The position numbers were made by a program, and so were the translations under genes. From NCBI RefSeq assembly GCF_001941625.1, contig NZ_CP016076.1, positions 744,001 to 808,000 on the forward strand: a DNA stretch of 64,000 bases. The letters run 5' to 3'. Below are positions 34,739 through 45,022 of the stretch, in pieces. Under the pieces are notes generated by a model. The model saw only the letters and a list, made by a program, of their open reading frames with translations, had not been told where the DNA came from and did no database searches. Position 1 is the stretch's first letter, and each line of letters opens with the position of its first letter. The stretch is from Actinoalloteichus fjordicus (GTDB lineage: Bacteria; Actinomycetota; Actinomycetes; Mycobacteriales; Pseudonocardiaceae).

Positions 34739-35689
34739 ATGAGCAGGTTGCAGCGGTATGAGCGGGTCTCCGCGCCGGTGCTGACCGTGCTGGCCCTGCT
34801 GTTCCTCGCCGTCTTCGCCGTCCAGGTCGTGTGGCTGGGCGCGCCTCGGTGGTCGCAGGTCGCCCTCGGCGTCGCGAACCTGCTGATCTGGCTGGTGTTC
34901 CTCGCCGACCTGATCGTGCGCTGCACCCTGTCCGAGCATCCCCTCCGCTTCCTGCTCACCCATCCGGTTGATGTTCTGGTCGTCGTGCTGCCGGTGCTCC
35001 GCCCGCTTCGGGTCCTGCGGGTGTTCGCGGCGGGCCAGCTGCTGCTGAGCCGTAAGGCCGGGGTGCTGCGAGCCGGTCAGGCCGTGGTCTTCGCGGTGGT
35101 CGTGCTCGTGGTCGTCGGCTCCCTGGCCGTCCTCGAGGCCGAGCGCTTCGTGCCCGGCTCGAACATCCACACCGTCGCCGACGCGCTGTGGTGGGCGATC
35201 ACCACGGTCACCACCGTGGGCTACGGCGACGTCTACCCGGTGTCCGACGTCGGTCAGCTCGTCGCCGCGGCGCTCATGCTGGTGGGCATCTCCCTGCTCG
35301 GCGTGGTCACGGCGGGCATGTCCTCCTGGTTCATCTCCTCCTCCCGCGAAGGGGCACAGCGGTCGAGCGACGTCGTCATCGCGGCTCGGCTGTCCGGGCT
35401 GGAGAACGACCTCGGCAGACTGCTCGCCGCACAGGGCCTCGACCCGGCTCCTCGGCGGGGTGACGGCACGGCGCAGGCGGCTTCGTCGTCGACCGCTTCG
35501 GCCGCCGCCGCGCCGGAACCGACCCGCCGGGCAGACCTCACACAGGCGACGGACCGCTCCGCGCCGACCGCAGGCGCCGCTGCCGACTCCGCACCCGCTT
35601 CCTCGGCGGGGCCCGGCGACTCCCGGCCCGCCGACGCGCCGCCCCCGGACCCGCCCGCCGACTCCCCGCCCGCCGCCGGGCCGGTGTGA
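34739..35689 (+). CDS. Voltage-gated-type potassium channel
   Basis: A 316-residue membrane protein. About six segments are predicted; the fourth has the arginine pattern RPLRVLRVF, like a voltage sensor. The pore loop carries the selectivity filter TTVTTVGYGD. After the last helix (to about residue 200) come a short coiled stretch (RLSGLENDLGRLLAAQ) and a long proline/alanine-rich tail, probably disordered. ATG 34739 is the first start. It is a single gene upstream of mfd. Voltage gating is inferred from the arginines. Confidence 0.87.
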   Translation: MSRLQRYERVSAPVLTVLALLFLAVFAVQVVWLGAPRWSQVALGVANLLIWLVFLADLIVRCTLSEHPLRFLLTHPVDVLVVVLPVLRPLRVLRVFAAGQLLLSRKAGVLRAGQAVVFAVVVLVVVGSLAVLEAERFVPGSNIHTVADALWWAITTVTTVGYGDVYPVSDVGQLVAAALMLVGISLLGVVTAGMSSWFISSSREGAQRSSDVVIAARLSGLENDLGRLLAAQGLDPAPRRGDGTAQAASSSTASAAAAPEPTRRADLTQATDRSAPTAGAAADSAPASSAGPGDSRPADAPPPDPPADSPPAAGPV

Positions 35690-35866
35690 CCTCGCACTCT
35701 CCGCTCGATGGGCCGCCCACACGGCGGCGCGGACACGGCAGGCGCAGGCGGTAATCCGCTGCCCCGTGCGGCCCGCCACCCGTACCCTGGACGGCGAGAC
35801 CCCTCCCCGGCCTTGTCCAGGGCAGGGGTGTGTCGTGTTTGTCATCGCCTGAGGAGATCTCCCGTC

Positions 35867-38800
35867 GTGTCCGCTCCGCTCGCCGGGCTGCTCACCGCCC
35901 TCCTGGGCAGCAAGCCCTTCCAGAACCTCGTCGACGCGGCGGGCTCGGCCACCGTCGAACTCGGCGGTCCGCCCGCCCTGCGCACCCTGGTCGCCTCGGC
36001 GCTGGCCGCGGAGCAGGGCGCCGATCGCCCGGTGCTGCTGGTCACCGCGACCGGCCGCGAGGCCGAGGAGAGCGCCGCCGTGCTCGGCGACCTGATCGGA
36101 CGCGACGTGGTCGCGGAGCTGCCCTCCTGGGAGACGCTGCCGCACGAACGCCTCTCGCCCCGCGCCGACACGGTGGGCCGCCGACTCGCGGTGCTGCGCA
36201 GACTGGCCCACCCGGAGCAGGACTCGCCGGACACCGGCCCGCTGCGGGTCGTCGTCACGACCGTCCGGAGCCTGATCCAGCCGCTGGCCCCCGGCCTCGG
36301 CGAGGTCGCGCCGGTTCATCTGCGCGTCGGTGAGGAACACGACTTCGCGAGCCAGGTCGAACGACTCGCGAACCTGGCCTACAGCCGGGTCGACATGGTG
36401 GAGAAGCGCGGCGAGTTCGCCGTGCGCGGCGGCATCCTGGACGTCTTCCCGCCCACCTGCGAGCACCCGCTGCGGGTGGAGTTCTGGGGCGACGAGGTCT
36501 CCGAGATCCGCGCCTTCGCGGTCGCCGACCAGCGCTCGCTGCCCGAACCGGTCGCGGAGCTGCTCGCCCCGCCCTGCCGAGAGCTGTTGATGACCGCTTC
36601 GGTTCGGGCCCGTGCCGAAGCTCTCGCGGCGGACCACCGGTCCGACGCCCAGCTCTCCGAGATGCTGGACAAGATCGCGGCGGGCATTCCCGTCGAGGGC
36701 ATGGAGGCCCTGATCCCGGCGCTCTGCGAGGGCGAACTCGCGTTGCTGCCCGACCTGCTGCCTCGCTCGGCCCACGTCCTGCTGGCCGATCCCGAGAAGA
36801 TCCGAGGCCGGGCCGCCGACCTGGTCCGCACCGGTCAGGAGTTCCTGGAGGCCTCTTGGATGGCGGCGGCGGGCGGCGGCGGTGCCCCCATCGACCTGGG
36901 CGCCTCCGCCTATCGGGACCTCGACGAGATCGAGCAGCACACCACCGCCTCCGGCCGCCCCTGGTGGACGCTGAGCCAGCTTCACCTCGACGCCGAGGAC
37001 GGCGACGCGGGCGCCGAGATCGACCTGGTCGGCGGCGTGCGCGCCCTCCAGCTCGACATCCGCCCCGTCGAGGCCTATCGCGGCGAGGTCGAGCGCGCGT
37101 TCGCCGATCTGCGTGCCCACACGGCGGCGGGCGGGGCGGCCGTGCTGGTCTTTCCCGGCGCGGGAACGGCCTCGCGCGCCGCCGAGCAGCTCCGGGACGC
37201 TGACATCCCCGTCCGGCTGATCACCGACGGACTGCCCGAGGCGCCCGCGACCGGGCTCGTCACCATCGTGCGCGGCACCATGGAGGACGGGTTCATCGCG
37301 GCGGACCCGCTGCTGGTGGTGCTTACCGAGGCCGACCTGACCGGCGGGCGGGGCGGCACCTCCACCCGCGACATGCGGCGGATGCCGTCTCGGCGGCGCA
37401 ACGCCGTCGACCCGCTGGGCCTCAGCGCTGGCGACTACGTCGTCCACGACAAGCACGGCATCGGCCGCTACGTGGAGATGTCGCAGCGCACCGTGGCGGG
37501 CGCGACCCGCGAGTACCTGGTTCTGGAATACGCCTCCAGCAAGCGGGGCCAGCCCGGCGACCGGCTGTTCGTGCCGACGGACCAGCTCGACGAGGTCTCC
37601 CGCTACGTGGGCGGGGAGCTGCCGACGCTGAACCGGCTCGGCGGCTCCGACTGGGCCAAGACCAAGACGCGGGCGCGTAAGGCCGTCAAGGAGATCGCCG
37701 CCGAGCTGGTCCAGCTCTACGCCGCCCGACAGTCCGCCCCCGGCCACGCCTTCGGGCCCGACACGCCCTGGCAGCGCGAGCTGGAGGACGCGTTCCCCTA
37801 CACGGAGACCATCGATCAGCTCGCCGCGATCGACGAGGTCAAGGGGGACATGCGTCGGCCGGTGCCGATGGACCGGGTCATCTGCGGCGACGTTGGCTAC
37901 GGCAAGACCGAGATCGCGGTGCGGGCCGCGTTCAAGGCGGTGCAGGACGGCAAGCAGGTCGTCGTCCTGGTACCTACGACGCTGCTCGCCCAGCAGCACC
38001 TCAACACCTTCAGCGAGCGGATGCGCTCGTTCCCCGTGGTGGTGAAGGGGATGTCGCGGTTCACCGACAAGATGGAATCCGACGAGGTGATCAACGGCCT
38101 CGCGGCGGGCGACGTGGACGTGGTGATCGGTACGCATCGGCTGTTGCAGACCGGCATCCGCTACAAGGACCTCGGCCTGGTGATCGTCGACGAGGAGCAG
38201 CGGTTCGGGGTCGAGCACAAGGAGCACATCAAGGCCCTGCGGACGCACGTCGACGTGCTGACCATGTCGGCGACGCCGATCCCCCGCACGCTCGAGATGA
38301 GCCTCGCGGGCATCCGGGAGATGTCGACCATCCTCACGCCGCCGGAGGAACGGCATCCGGTGTTGACCTATGTCGGCCAGTACGACGAGAAGCAGACGGG
38401 CGCGGCGATCCGCCGGGAGCTGCTGCGCGACGGCCAGGTGTTCTACGTGCACAACCGGGTCTCCTCGATCGAGAAGGCCGCGAAGCGGCTTCGGGAGCTG
38501 GTACCGGAAGCGAAGATCGTCATCGCCCACGGCCAGATGAACGAGGACCGGCTGGAGAAGGTCATCCAGGGTTTCTGGGAGCGGGAGTTCGACGTGCTGG
38601 TGTGCACGACGATCGTCGAGACCGGCCTGGACATCTCGAATGCCAACACGTTGATCGTCGAGCGCGGCGACATGCTCGGCCTGGCGCAGCTGCACCAGCT
38701 CCGGGGCCGGGTCGGCCGGGCACGGGAACGCGGATACGCCTACTTCCTGTACCCGCCGGAGAAGCCGCTGACCGAGACCGCGCACGATCGGCTGGCGACC

Positions 38801-39553
38801 ATCGCACAGAACTCGGAGCTGGGCTCCGGCATGGCGGTGGCGATGAAGGACCTGGAGATCCGGGGCGCGGGCAACATCCTCGGCGCCGAACAGTCCGGGC
38901 ACATCGCAGGCGTCGGCTTCGACCTCTATGTCCGGCTCGTCGGCGAGGCCGTCGCGGCGTTCCGCAAGCAGGCCGGGTCCGACGCGGGCGGCGACGCGGT
39001 GGAGGAGCCCGCCGAGGTGCGCATCGACCTGCCGGTCACGGCGCACATTCCGCACGACTACGTGGCGGGGGAGCGGCTGCGGCTGGAGGCGTATCGCAAG
39101 ATCGCCTCGGCGGCGGGCGACTCGCCGCTGGACTCCCGCGAGCGGGTCTCCGCCGACGCCGAGGCGTTGACGGCGGTGCGGGCCGAACTGGTCGACCGCT
39201 ACGGGCCGCCGCCGGTGGAGGTCGATCGACTGCTCGCGGTCTCGGCGTTCCGGCAGCTCTGCCGCCGGTACGGCGTCACCGAGGTGACCTTGCAGGGCAA
39301 CGCGCTCCGCTTCGCCCCGATGGAGTTGCGGGACTCGCAGATCGTGCGGCTGGAGCGGCTGTACCCGAAGGCGACCTACAAGCCTGCGCTGCGGCTGGTC
39401 TCGCTGCCGCGCCCCACCGAGGGCGGTGCGGGCGGTCGGATCGGGGCGCCGCCGCTGCGTGACGAGGCGCTGCTGTCCTGGGCGGAGGGTTTCCTCTCGG
39501 CGATGGCCGGGGTTCCGGCGCCGGCTGCCGCATCTGCGGGCAACCGTTCGTGA
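35867..39553 (+). CDS. mfd: Transcription-repair coupling factor Mfd
   Basis: A 1228-residue superfamily 2 translocase that removes RNA polymerase stalled at DNA damage and recruits UvrA. In order: a UvrB-like N-terminal part with FDVFPPT-type motif ([16 protein letters not shown]), a CarD-like RNA-polymerase-interaction domain at about 515-575 ([14 protein letters not shown]), Walker [10 protein letters not shown] (about 674-682), DEEQRFG (775), and the C-terminal TRCF domain ([12 protein letters not shown]). GTG 35867 has GGAG 10 nt upstream. It is followed by the SurA-like gene and mazG in one operon. Confidence 0.96.
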   Translation: MSAPLAGLLTALLGSKPFQNLVDAAGSATVELGGPPALRTLVASALAAEQGADRPVLLVTATGREAEESAAVLGDLIGRDVVAELPSWETLPHERLSPRADTVGRRLAVLRRLAHPEQDSPDTGPLRVVVTTVRSLIQPLAPGLGEVAPVHLRVGEEHDFASQVERLANLAYSRVDMVEKRGEFAVRGGILDVFPPTCEHPLRVEFWGDEVSEIRAFAVADQRSLPEPVAELLAPPCRELLMTASVRARAEALAADHRSDAQLSEMLDKIAAGIPVEGMEALIPALCEGELALLPDLLPRSAHVLLADPEKIRGRAADLVRTGQEFLEASWMAAAGGGGAPIDLGASAYRDLDEIEQHTTASGRPWWTLSQLHLDAEDGDAGAEIDLVGGVRALQLDIRPVEAYRGEVERAFADLRAHTAAGGAAVLVFPGAGTASRAAEQLRDADIPVRLITDGLPEAPATGLVTIVRGTMEDGFIAADPLLVVLTEADLTGGRGGTSTRDMRRMPSRRRNAVDPLGLSAGDYVVHDKHGIGRYVEMSQRTVAGATREYLVLEYASSKRGQPGDRLFVPTDQLDEVSRYVGGELPTLNRLGGSDWAKTKTRARKAVKEIAAELVQLYAARQSAPGHAFGPDTPWQRELEDAFPYTETIDQLAAIDEVKGDMRRPVPMDRVICGDVGYGKTEIAVRAAFKAVQDGKQVVVLVPTTLLAQQHLNTFSERMRSFPVVVKGMSRFTDKMESDEVINGLAAGDVDVVIGTHRLLQTGIRYKDLGLVIVDEEQRFGVEHKEHIKALRTHVDVLTMSATPIPRTLEMSLAGIREMSTILTPPEERHPVLTYVGQYDEKQTGAAIRRELLRDGQVFYVHNRVSSIEKAAKRLRELVPEAKIVIAHGQMNEDRLEKVIQGFWEREFDVLVCTTIVETGLDISNANTLIVERGDMLGLAQLHQLRGRVGRARERGYAYFLYPPEKPLTETAHDRLATIAQNSELGSGMAVAMKDLEIRGAGNILGAEQSGHIAGVGFDLYVRLVGEAVAAFRKQAGSDAGGDAVEEPAEVRIDLPVTAHIPHDYVAGERLRLEAYRKIASAAGDSPLDSRERVSADAEALTAVRAELVDRYGPPPVEVDRLLAVSAFRQLCRRYGVTEVTLQGNALRFAPMELRDSQIVRLERLYPKATYKPALRLVSLPRPTEGGAGGRIGAPPLRDEALLSWAEGFLSAMAGVPAPAAASAGNRS

Positions 39554-39565
39554 GAGGGTGTTCTC

Positions 39566-40513
39566 GTGAGGACTCTTCCGGGACGCCCCGTTCGGTTGAT
39601 CGTTGCGCTCTCCGCAGTGACGGGCCTGCTGCTGACGGGTTGTTCGACCCAGCCGAGCAGGACCGGTGCGGCAGCGATCGTCGGTGATCACGCGGTGATC
39701 TCGCTGGACGACGTGCAGACCCGGCTCGACGCGATCTACGAGCGCGAGCCGGACCTGCGCTCGCAGCTGATCGAGCAGGGCCAGATCGACGACGTGTCGC
39801 GCAGCATCGTCACCCTCTCGGTGCGGCATCGCCTGATCAGCGAGTTCGCCGAGCAGGAGGGCATCTCGGTCGACGAGCGCGAGGTCGACGCGATGATCGA
39901 GCAGAGCGGCGGTGCGCAGGCTGCGGTGATGGGCACGCCCTTCACCGAGGAGAGTCTTCGTTCCGACGTCACCGATCAGCTGTTGCTGAGCCAGGTGGGC
40001 GACGAGTACCTGGGACGGGTGCGGGTCGTCTTCGACTTCGTGCAGGCCACCAGCCGCGAGCAGGCGGTCGAGCTCGCCGAGCAGCTCGCGGCCGAGCCCG
40101 ACCGGGTCGCCGAGATCATCGAGGAGAGCAGCGCGGCCGGGCTGCCCGGCGGCATGCAGCAGCCGCTCACGCCCGCCGAGAGCCCGGCGCTGGCCGCGAC
40201 GGCCCTGTTCGGCACCGCCGAGGGCAATGTGGTCGCCTTCGAGACCCAGCCGCAGAGCGGTCAGTGGATGGTCGCGGTCATCCACGAGCGCGAGATCCTG
40301 GAGAACGCCGACCCGGCGGCAGCAGGCCAGGTCGACCCCTCGATGAGTGCGCAGTTCGGTCTCCGGATGCTGGGTGCGGCCTCGCAGGACGCGCAGATCG
40401 AGGTCAACCCCCGTTACGGCGTGTGGGACCCGACGACGGTGCAGGTGGCGCCGTCCGAGGGCGAGGCAGGCGGACTGATCTTCCCGGTGGCCGGGTCCGC
40501 CCCGCGCGACTGA
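39566..40513 (+). CDS. SurA-N-like lipoprotein
   Basis: A 315-residue lipoprotein. The signal peptide ends in the lipobox LLTGC (Cys about 26). The mature part begins with a SurA-type N-terminal helical domain (AAIVGDHAVISLDDVQTRL; LISEFAEQEGISVDE). A PPIase (parvulin) domain is not evident, so it is more likely a chaperone-like surface protein than an isomerase. GTG 39566 lies 12 nt after the mfd stop. This position, between mfd and mazG, is common in Pseudonocardiales from memory. Its role in cell-envelope protein folding is inferred. Confidence 0.82.
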   Translation: MRTLPGRPVRLIVALSAVTGLLLTGCSTQPSRTGAAAIVGDHAVISLDDVQTRLDAIYEREPDLRSQLIEQGQIDDVSRSIVTLSVRHRLISEFAEQEGISVDEREVDAMIEQSGGAQAAVMGTPFTEESLRSDVTDQLLLSQVGDEYLGRVRVVFDFVQATSREQAVELAEQLAAEPDRVAEIIEESSAAGLPGGMQQPLTPAESPALAATALFGTAEGNVVAFETQPQSGQWMVAVIHEREILENADPAAAGQVDPSMSAQFGLRMLGAASQDAQIEVNPRYGVWDPTTVQVAPSEGEAGGLIFPVAGSAPRD

Positions 40514-40538
40514 CCGGCAGGCTCTCGGCGACGACCGC

Positions 40539-41561
40539 ATGACGACGACCTCGACGAACCCGCCGCCCGGGTCACCGTCCCTCGCGCCCGGCACCGCCGT
40601 GGTGGTCCGCACGCCACGGCTCGGCGCCGTGCTGCCCGCCGCCGCCCTGACGCTGCTCCGGGGTGCCGCCGAGGTGTACGCCGATCCCGGCCTGCCGTCG
40701 GAGGTCCGGCGGCAGCTGGACGCCGCGGTGCCGCCTCCCGTCGCCGAGCTGGTGGAGCGGGCGCGGCGGGCGGCGATCGTGCTGATCACCGACGTCGTCG
40801 AGTCCGAGCACGCCGAGGCGCTGTCCGAGGCGGGTGCCCCGGTCGTCGTCGGCGTCGAGCCGTCCGGCGCTCGACTCCTGGACGCGGTCGAGGTGATGGA
40901 CCGGCTCCGGTCGCCCGGCGGCTGTCCGTGGGACGCCGAGCAGACGCACCTGTCGCTGCGCCAATACCTGGTCGAAGAGGCCTATGAGCTGCTGGAGGCT
41001 CTGGAGGACGAGGACCGGCCTGCCCTGCGGGAAGAACTCGGCGACGTCCTGCTCCAAGTGTTGTTCCACGCGCGGATCGCCGCCGAGGACACCCACGAGC
41101 CCTTCGACGTGGACGCGGTGGCGGCGGAGCTGGTCACCAAGCTCGTCGGCAGGCATCCCCACGTCTTCGCCGAGTCCGATGACGAGGTGGTCGACGCGGC
41201 GAGCCAGCAGGGCCGCTGGGAGGAGCTGAAGCAGGTCGAGAAGCAGCGCACGTCCAGCATCGACGGCGTCGCGCTCGGCCAGCCCGCCGTCGCCCTGGCG
41301 GCGAAGCTCGCCCAGCGCACCGGGCGGGCGAGACTGCCCGCCGATCTGCTGCCTGCCGGTGACGCCGTCGGCGAGCGACTGTTCCGCGCCGCCGCTCTCG
41401 CCCGGCGCGAGGGCGGCGATCCCGAGGATGCGCTGCGGGCCGCCGCCCGCGCATTCGCCGGGCGCGTGCGTGCGGCGGAGGACGCGGCCAGGGCAGCCGG
41501 ACTGGACCCGGCCGCGCTGAGCGAGGCGGACTGGCGAGAACACTGGCCGGGAGAGGCCTGA
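40539..41561 (+). CDS. mazG: Nucleoside triphosphate pyrophosphohydrolase MazG
   Basis: A 340-residue protein. The MazG domain spans about 125-245, with LRSPGGCPWDAEQTHLSL and the metal-binding EExxE…ExxD pattern EEAYELLEAL…REELGDVLLQ. It hydrolyses (d)NTPs to monophosphates, including damaged ones, and so limits mutation. About 110 N-terminal residues have no clear motif, as in mycobacterial MazG, and the C-terminal 90 residues are helical. It is co-transcribed with mfd and the SurA-like gene. The M. tuberculosis equivalent is Rv1021. Confidence 0.93.
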   Translation: MTTTSTNPPPGSPSLAPGTAVVVRTPRLGAVLPAAALTLLRGAAEVYADPGLPSEVRRQLDAAVPPPVAELVERARRAAIVLITDVVESEHAEALSEAGAPVVVGVEPSGARLLDAVEVMDRLRSPGGCPWDAEQTHLSLRQYLVEEAYELLEALEDEDRPALREELGDVLLQVLFHARIAAEDTHEPFDVDAVAAELVTKLVGRHPHVFAESDDEVVDAASQQGRWEELKQVEKQRTSSIDGVALGQPAVALAAKLAQRTGRARLPADLLPAGDAVGERLFRAAALARREGGDPEDALRAAARAFAGRVRAAEDAARAAGLDPAALSEADWREHWPGEA

Positions 41562-41629
41562 CCCGATCGCCGAGGCGGCTCGGCTCCTCCCCGCCGCGTT
41601 CGCGCTGCCGGACCTCGGCGCTGACCCGC

Positions 41630-43099
41630 TCAGGACACGAACTGGCTGAGAATCAGGACGACCGCCAGTCCGGTGAGGCCGACGGCCGTCTTCATCACCG
41701 TCCACGACCTCAGCGTGTCGGCGACTGACATGCCGAAGTACCGGTTCGCCATCCAGAACCCCGAGTCGTTCACATGCGAGAACGCCGTGCCGCCACAGGC
41801 GATGGCGATGCAGGTCAGCGCCAGCATGGGACCGCCGAGGTCCATGCTCTCGGCCAGTGGTGCGGTCAGGGTCGCCCCGGTGATCATCGCGACGGTGCCG
41901 GAGCCCTGGGAGATCCGGATCAATGCCGAGGTCAGGAAGCCGAACAGCACGATCGGGATGTTCCACTCCTGCATCGCGTCCGCCAGCACCTCGCCCAGCC
42001 CCGACTCGACGAGGAAGCCGCCGAACACGCCGCCCGCCCCGGTGATGAGGATGATCACGCCTGCGGGCGCGAGGGCCCTGGTCGCCATCTTCTGCAGCTC
42101 GTCGCCGGACGAGCCGCGCCGCACGCCGAAGAAGTAGAGCGTGTAGAGGCAGGTCAACAGCAGTGCGATGACCGGGTGCCCGATGAAGGCCAGTGCGGTG
42201 TGCGGGGCACTGCCCTCCTGCAGCAGCAGGCTTCCCGTGGTGCCGCCCAGGATCAGGACCAGCGGCAGCAGCAGCGCGCCCACCACGGAGAGGAAGCTCG
42301 GGAGTTCTCGGACGGGCTCCTCAGCGGGTGACGGCGAGCCGGGCGAAGTCGGGCCTGCGGACTGCCCGGAGCCCGAGGTCGAGTCGGCGTCCGGAGTCGC
42401 GGCGGCGGGCGCGCCATCGGAGGACCTCCCGCCCGCCACCACCGGGCTGGGCGCCGCGATGTCCTCGGGCACCGGGACGAAGATCCGCTTCGAGATGAAG
42501 CGGCCGAAGATCGGTCCGGCGACGAGCATCGCGGGCAGTCCGCAGATCACGCCGAAGAGGATCACCAGACCGAGATCGGCGTTCATGATCCCGGCGGTGG
42601 CGATGGGGCCCGGCGTGGGCGGGATGAAGGTGTGCGTGACGCTCAGACCGGCACACAGCGGAATCCCGTAGAAGAGCAGGGACCGGCCGGTCCGGCGCGC
42701 GATGCTGTAGAGCATCGGCACCAGGATGACGATCGCGACGTCGATGAACACCGCGATCGACACCAGGAACCCCGCGAAGCCCAGCCCCCAGGCGACGTTG
42801 CGGTCGGAGAACCGGTCGATGAGGGTCGTCGCGAGGCGCTCGGCGGCGCCCGCCCGTTGCAGCACCTCGCCGAAGATCGCGCCGAGCCCGATGACGAGTG
42901 CGACCTGACCGAGGGCGCCGCCCATCTGATCGACCATGAGATCGACGAGTGCGACGGGCTGCATGCCGGTCGACAGGCCGAAGCCGATGCTTGCGATCAG
43001 CAGCGCGACGAACGGCTGGAACTTGAACTTGATGACGAGTAAGAGAAGCAGGCCTATCGCGAGACCGGCGGCGGTCAACATCCAAGCAGTGCTCTGCAT
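41630..43099 (-). CDS. GntP-family gluconate/sugar-acid:H+ symporter
   Basis: A 489-residue membrane protein with about twelve to fourteen helices and the GntP family pattern (GLGAIFGEVLQRAGAAERLA; GIPLCAGLSVTHTFIPPTPGP). A hydrophilic loop of about 50 residues lies mid-protein (SGSGQSAGPTSPGSPS). It should take up gluconate or a related hexonate. The ATG at 43099 has GAGGATG upstream. It is downstream of the IlvD/Edd-type dehydratase gene by 44 nt on the same strand, forming a sugar-acid operon. It converges on mazG. Confidence 0.9.
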   Translation of the reverse strand: MQSTAWMLTAAGLAIGLLLLLVIKFKFQPFVALLIASIGFGLSTGMQPVALVDLMVDQMGGALGQVALVIGLGAIFGEVLQRAGAAERLATTLIDRFSDRNVAWGLGFAGFLVSIAVFIDVAIVILVPMLYSIARRTGRSLLFYGIPLCAGLSVTHTFIPPTPGPIATAGIMNADLGLVILFGVICGLPAMLVAGPIFGRFISKRIFVPVPEDIAAPSPVVAGGRSSDGAPAAATPDADSTSGSGQSAGPTSPGSPSPAEEPVRELPSFLSVVGALLLPLVLILGGTTGSLLLQEGSAPHTALAFIGHPVIALLLTCLYTLYFFGVRRGSSGDELQKMATRALAPAGVIILITGAGGVFGGFLVESGLGEVLADAMQEWNIPIVLFGFLTSALIRISQGSGTVAMITGATLTAPLAESMDLGGPMLALTCIAIACGGTAFSHVNDSGFWMANRYFGMSVADTLRSWTVMKTAVGLTGLAVVLILSQFVS

Positions 43100-43143
43100 G
43101 ACATCCTCGTTGATGTGTCGTTTCGTCGTCGGCCTGCCGCCGA

Positions 43144-44889
43144 TCAGTGCTCGCGGGGGACCGATCCGCGTCGGGTCTCGGCCTGGAGGAAGCGGAAGTC
43201 GCAGCCCTCCTCGGCCTGGGTGACCTGTTCCAGATAGAGCCGCCGGTAACCCCGCCCGCTGCCCGACGGCGGCGTCGGGATCTCGGTCGGCGCGGCGGCG
43301 CGGCGGCGAAGCTCCTCGTCGGACACCTCGAGTTCCACGATCCGGTCGGCGACGCTGAGTCGGATCGTGTCGCCGTCGCGGACGTGCTTCAGCGGCCCGC
43401 CGATCGCGGCCTCCGGCGACACGTGCAGCACGATCGTGCCGCCCGCCGTGCCGGACATACGGCCGTCGGAGATGCGCACCATGTCCTTGACGCCTCGGCG
43501 CGCGAGCTTGCGGGGAATCGGGATGTAGCCCGCCTCCGGCATGCCGGGGGCACCCACCGGGCCGATGTTCTTCAGCACGAGGACGTCGTCCGGCTCGACG
43601 TCGAGATCCTCGCCGTCGATGCGCAGCGCCATGTCCTTCGAGTTCTCGAAGACGACCGCGCGGCCGCGATGCTCGAGCAGGTTCTGGTCGGCGGCGGCCT
43701 GCTTGATGACGGCGCCTGCGGGCGCGAGATTGCCGCGCAGCACGGCGATGCTTCCCGAGGGGTAGATCGGGTCGGTACGCGGTCGGATGACCTCCTGCGG
43801 GAACGGCGCGGGCGCGGCGGCCAGCTCCTCGCCGATCGTGCGGCCGGTGATGGTGGGTGCGTCCAGGTTGAGCAGGTCGCGCAGCTCGGCGAGCAGCCGA
43901 GGCACGCCGCCCGCCTTGTGCAGGTCCTCCATGTAGTGGGTGCCTGCGGGTTTGAGGTTGACCAGGACCGGGGTCTGCCTGCTCATCGCGTCGAAGCGGT
44001 CCAGGTCGAGGGTGAAGCCGAGCCTGCCCGCCACGGCGGCCAGATGCACGATGCCGTTGGTGGAGCCGCCCACGGCGAGCAGGACGCGCAGGGCGTTCTC
44101 GAAGGCCTCCTCGGTGAGGATCTTGTCGATCGTGAGGTTCTCCTCGGCGATCTCGGTGGCGCGTCGGCCGGTGAGTTCGGCGATGCGCATCCGGTCGGCC
44201 GTGACGGCGGGCGGTGTGGCGCTGCCGGGCAGGGCGACGCCTGCGGCCTCGGCGATGCAGGCCATCGTGCTCGCCGTGCCCGCGACGGAGCAGGTGCCCA
44301 CACTGCCGACCAGGCTCGGGTTGACCTCGGCGATCTCCGCGTCGTCGATCTCGCCGCCTCGGTACTTCCCCCAGAAGCCTCGGCAGTCGGTGCAGGCGCC
44401 GACCCTGGTGCCGCGATGCGATCCGGTGAGCATCGATCCGGTGACCAGGGTGATGGCGGGCAGTCCCGCGGAGGCCGCGCCCATGAGTTGGGCGGGCACC
44501 GTCTTGTCACAGCCGCCGATGAGGACGACGGAGTCGACCGGGAGGGCGCGGAGCATCTCCTCGGTGTCCATCGACATGAGGTTGCGCAGGTACATGCTGG
44601 TGGGCTGCGAGAAGCTCTCGTGCAGCGAGATGGTCGGGAACTCCACCGGCAGCCCGCCCGCGAGCAGCACGCCGCGTTTCACGGCCTCGATGAGCTGGGG
44701 CATGTTGCCGTGGCAGGGGTTGAAGCCGCTGCCGGTGTCGACGATGCCGACGACGGTGCGATCCAGCGCGTCGTCGGTGTACCCCGCTCCCTTGATGAAG
44801 GCCTTACGCAGGAAGAGCGCGAAATCGGCGTCTCCGTAGTTCGTCAGCTTCCCGCGCAATCCCGCAGGCCCCGGACCGCTACCCGTCAT
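43144..44889 (-). CDS. IlvD/Edd-family sugar-acid dehydratase
   Basis: A 581-residue iron-sulfur dehydratase. Signature blocks are GSGFNPCHGN, GGCDKTVPAQ, CTDCRGFW and SDGRMSGTAGG. The protein resembles the pentonate/hexonate dehydratase subgroup (arabonate, xylonate, galactonate) more than DHAD for branched-chain amino acids; the pairing with a gluconate-type permease supports this. The exact sugar acid is not readable. ATG 44889 was chosen over 44892 because GAGG lies 6 nt upstream. An ATTATCGATAAT palindrome sits just before the ribosome site. No KDG kinase or aldolase is nearby, so the pathway must be completed elsewhere. Confidence 0.85.
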   Translation of the reverse strand: MTGSGPGPAGLRGKLTNYGDADFALFLRKAFIKGAGYTDDALDRTVVGIVDTGSGFNPCHGNMPQLIEAVKRGVLLAGGLPVEFPTISLHESFSQPTSMYLRNLMSMDTEEMLRALPVDSVVLIGGCDKTVPAQLMGAASAGLPAITLVTGSMLTGSHRGTRVGACTDCRGFWGKYRGGEIDDAEIAEVNPSLVGSVGTCSVAGTASTMACIAEAAGVALPGSATPPAVTADRMRIAELTGRRATEIAEENLTIDKILTEEAFENALRVLLAVGGSTNGIVHLAAVAGRLGFTLDLDRFDAMSRQTPVLVNLKPAGTHYMEDLHKAGGVPRLLAELRDLLNLDAPTITGRTIGEELAAAPAPFPQEVIRPRTDPIYPSGSIAVLRGNLAPAGAVIKQAAADQNLLEHRGRAVVFENSKDMALRIDGEDLDVEPDDVLVLKNIGPVGAPGMPEAGYIPIPRKLARRGVKDMVRISDGRMSGTAGGTIVLHVSPEAAIGGPLKHVRDGDTIRLSVADRIVELEVSDEELRRRAAAPTEIPTPPSGSGRGYRRLYLEQVTQAEEGCDFRFLQAETRRGSVPREH

Positions 44890-44899
44890 CATTGACCTC

Positions 44900-44911
44900 A
44901 TTATCGATAAT
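44900..44911. promoter_or_regulatory. Candidate GntR operator
   Basis: ATTATCGATAAT is a perfect 12-bp palindrome and AT-rich in a GC-rich region. It lies 11 nt before the dehydratase start and about 110 nt from the divergent GntR gene. Confidence 0.5.
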
Positions 44912-45022
44912 CTCGCCGATGAAATGCCCGCATGGAACCATGCCTCCGGACGGTGCGCAAGCATCGTGAGAGGCTGATCAGCGTCGGAAGAGCGTGCGAT
45001 CGATCGAAGGAGGTGCCGGTCA

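Noticed and set aside
34580-40789. A 2069-codon open frame antisense to the channel, mfd and SurA genes
   Set aside because: It mirrors GC-rich coding sequence on the plus strand, is rich in Arg, Gly, His and Asp repeats, and has no domain. The plus strand holds clear full-length families.
41569-41584. Small hairpin between mazG and gntP as a terminator
   Set aside because: Only a 6-bp stem in very GC-rich DNA; not distinguishable from chance.
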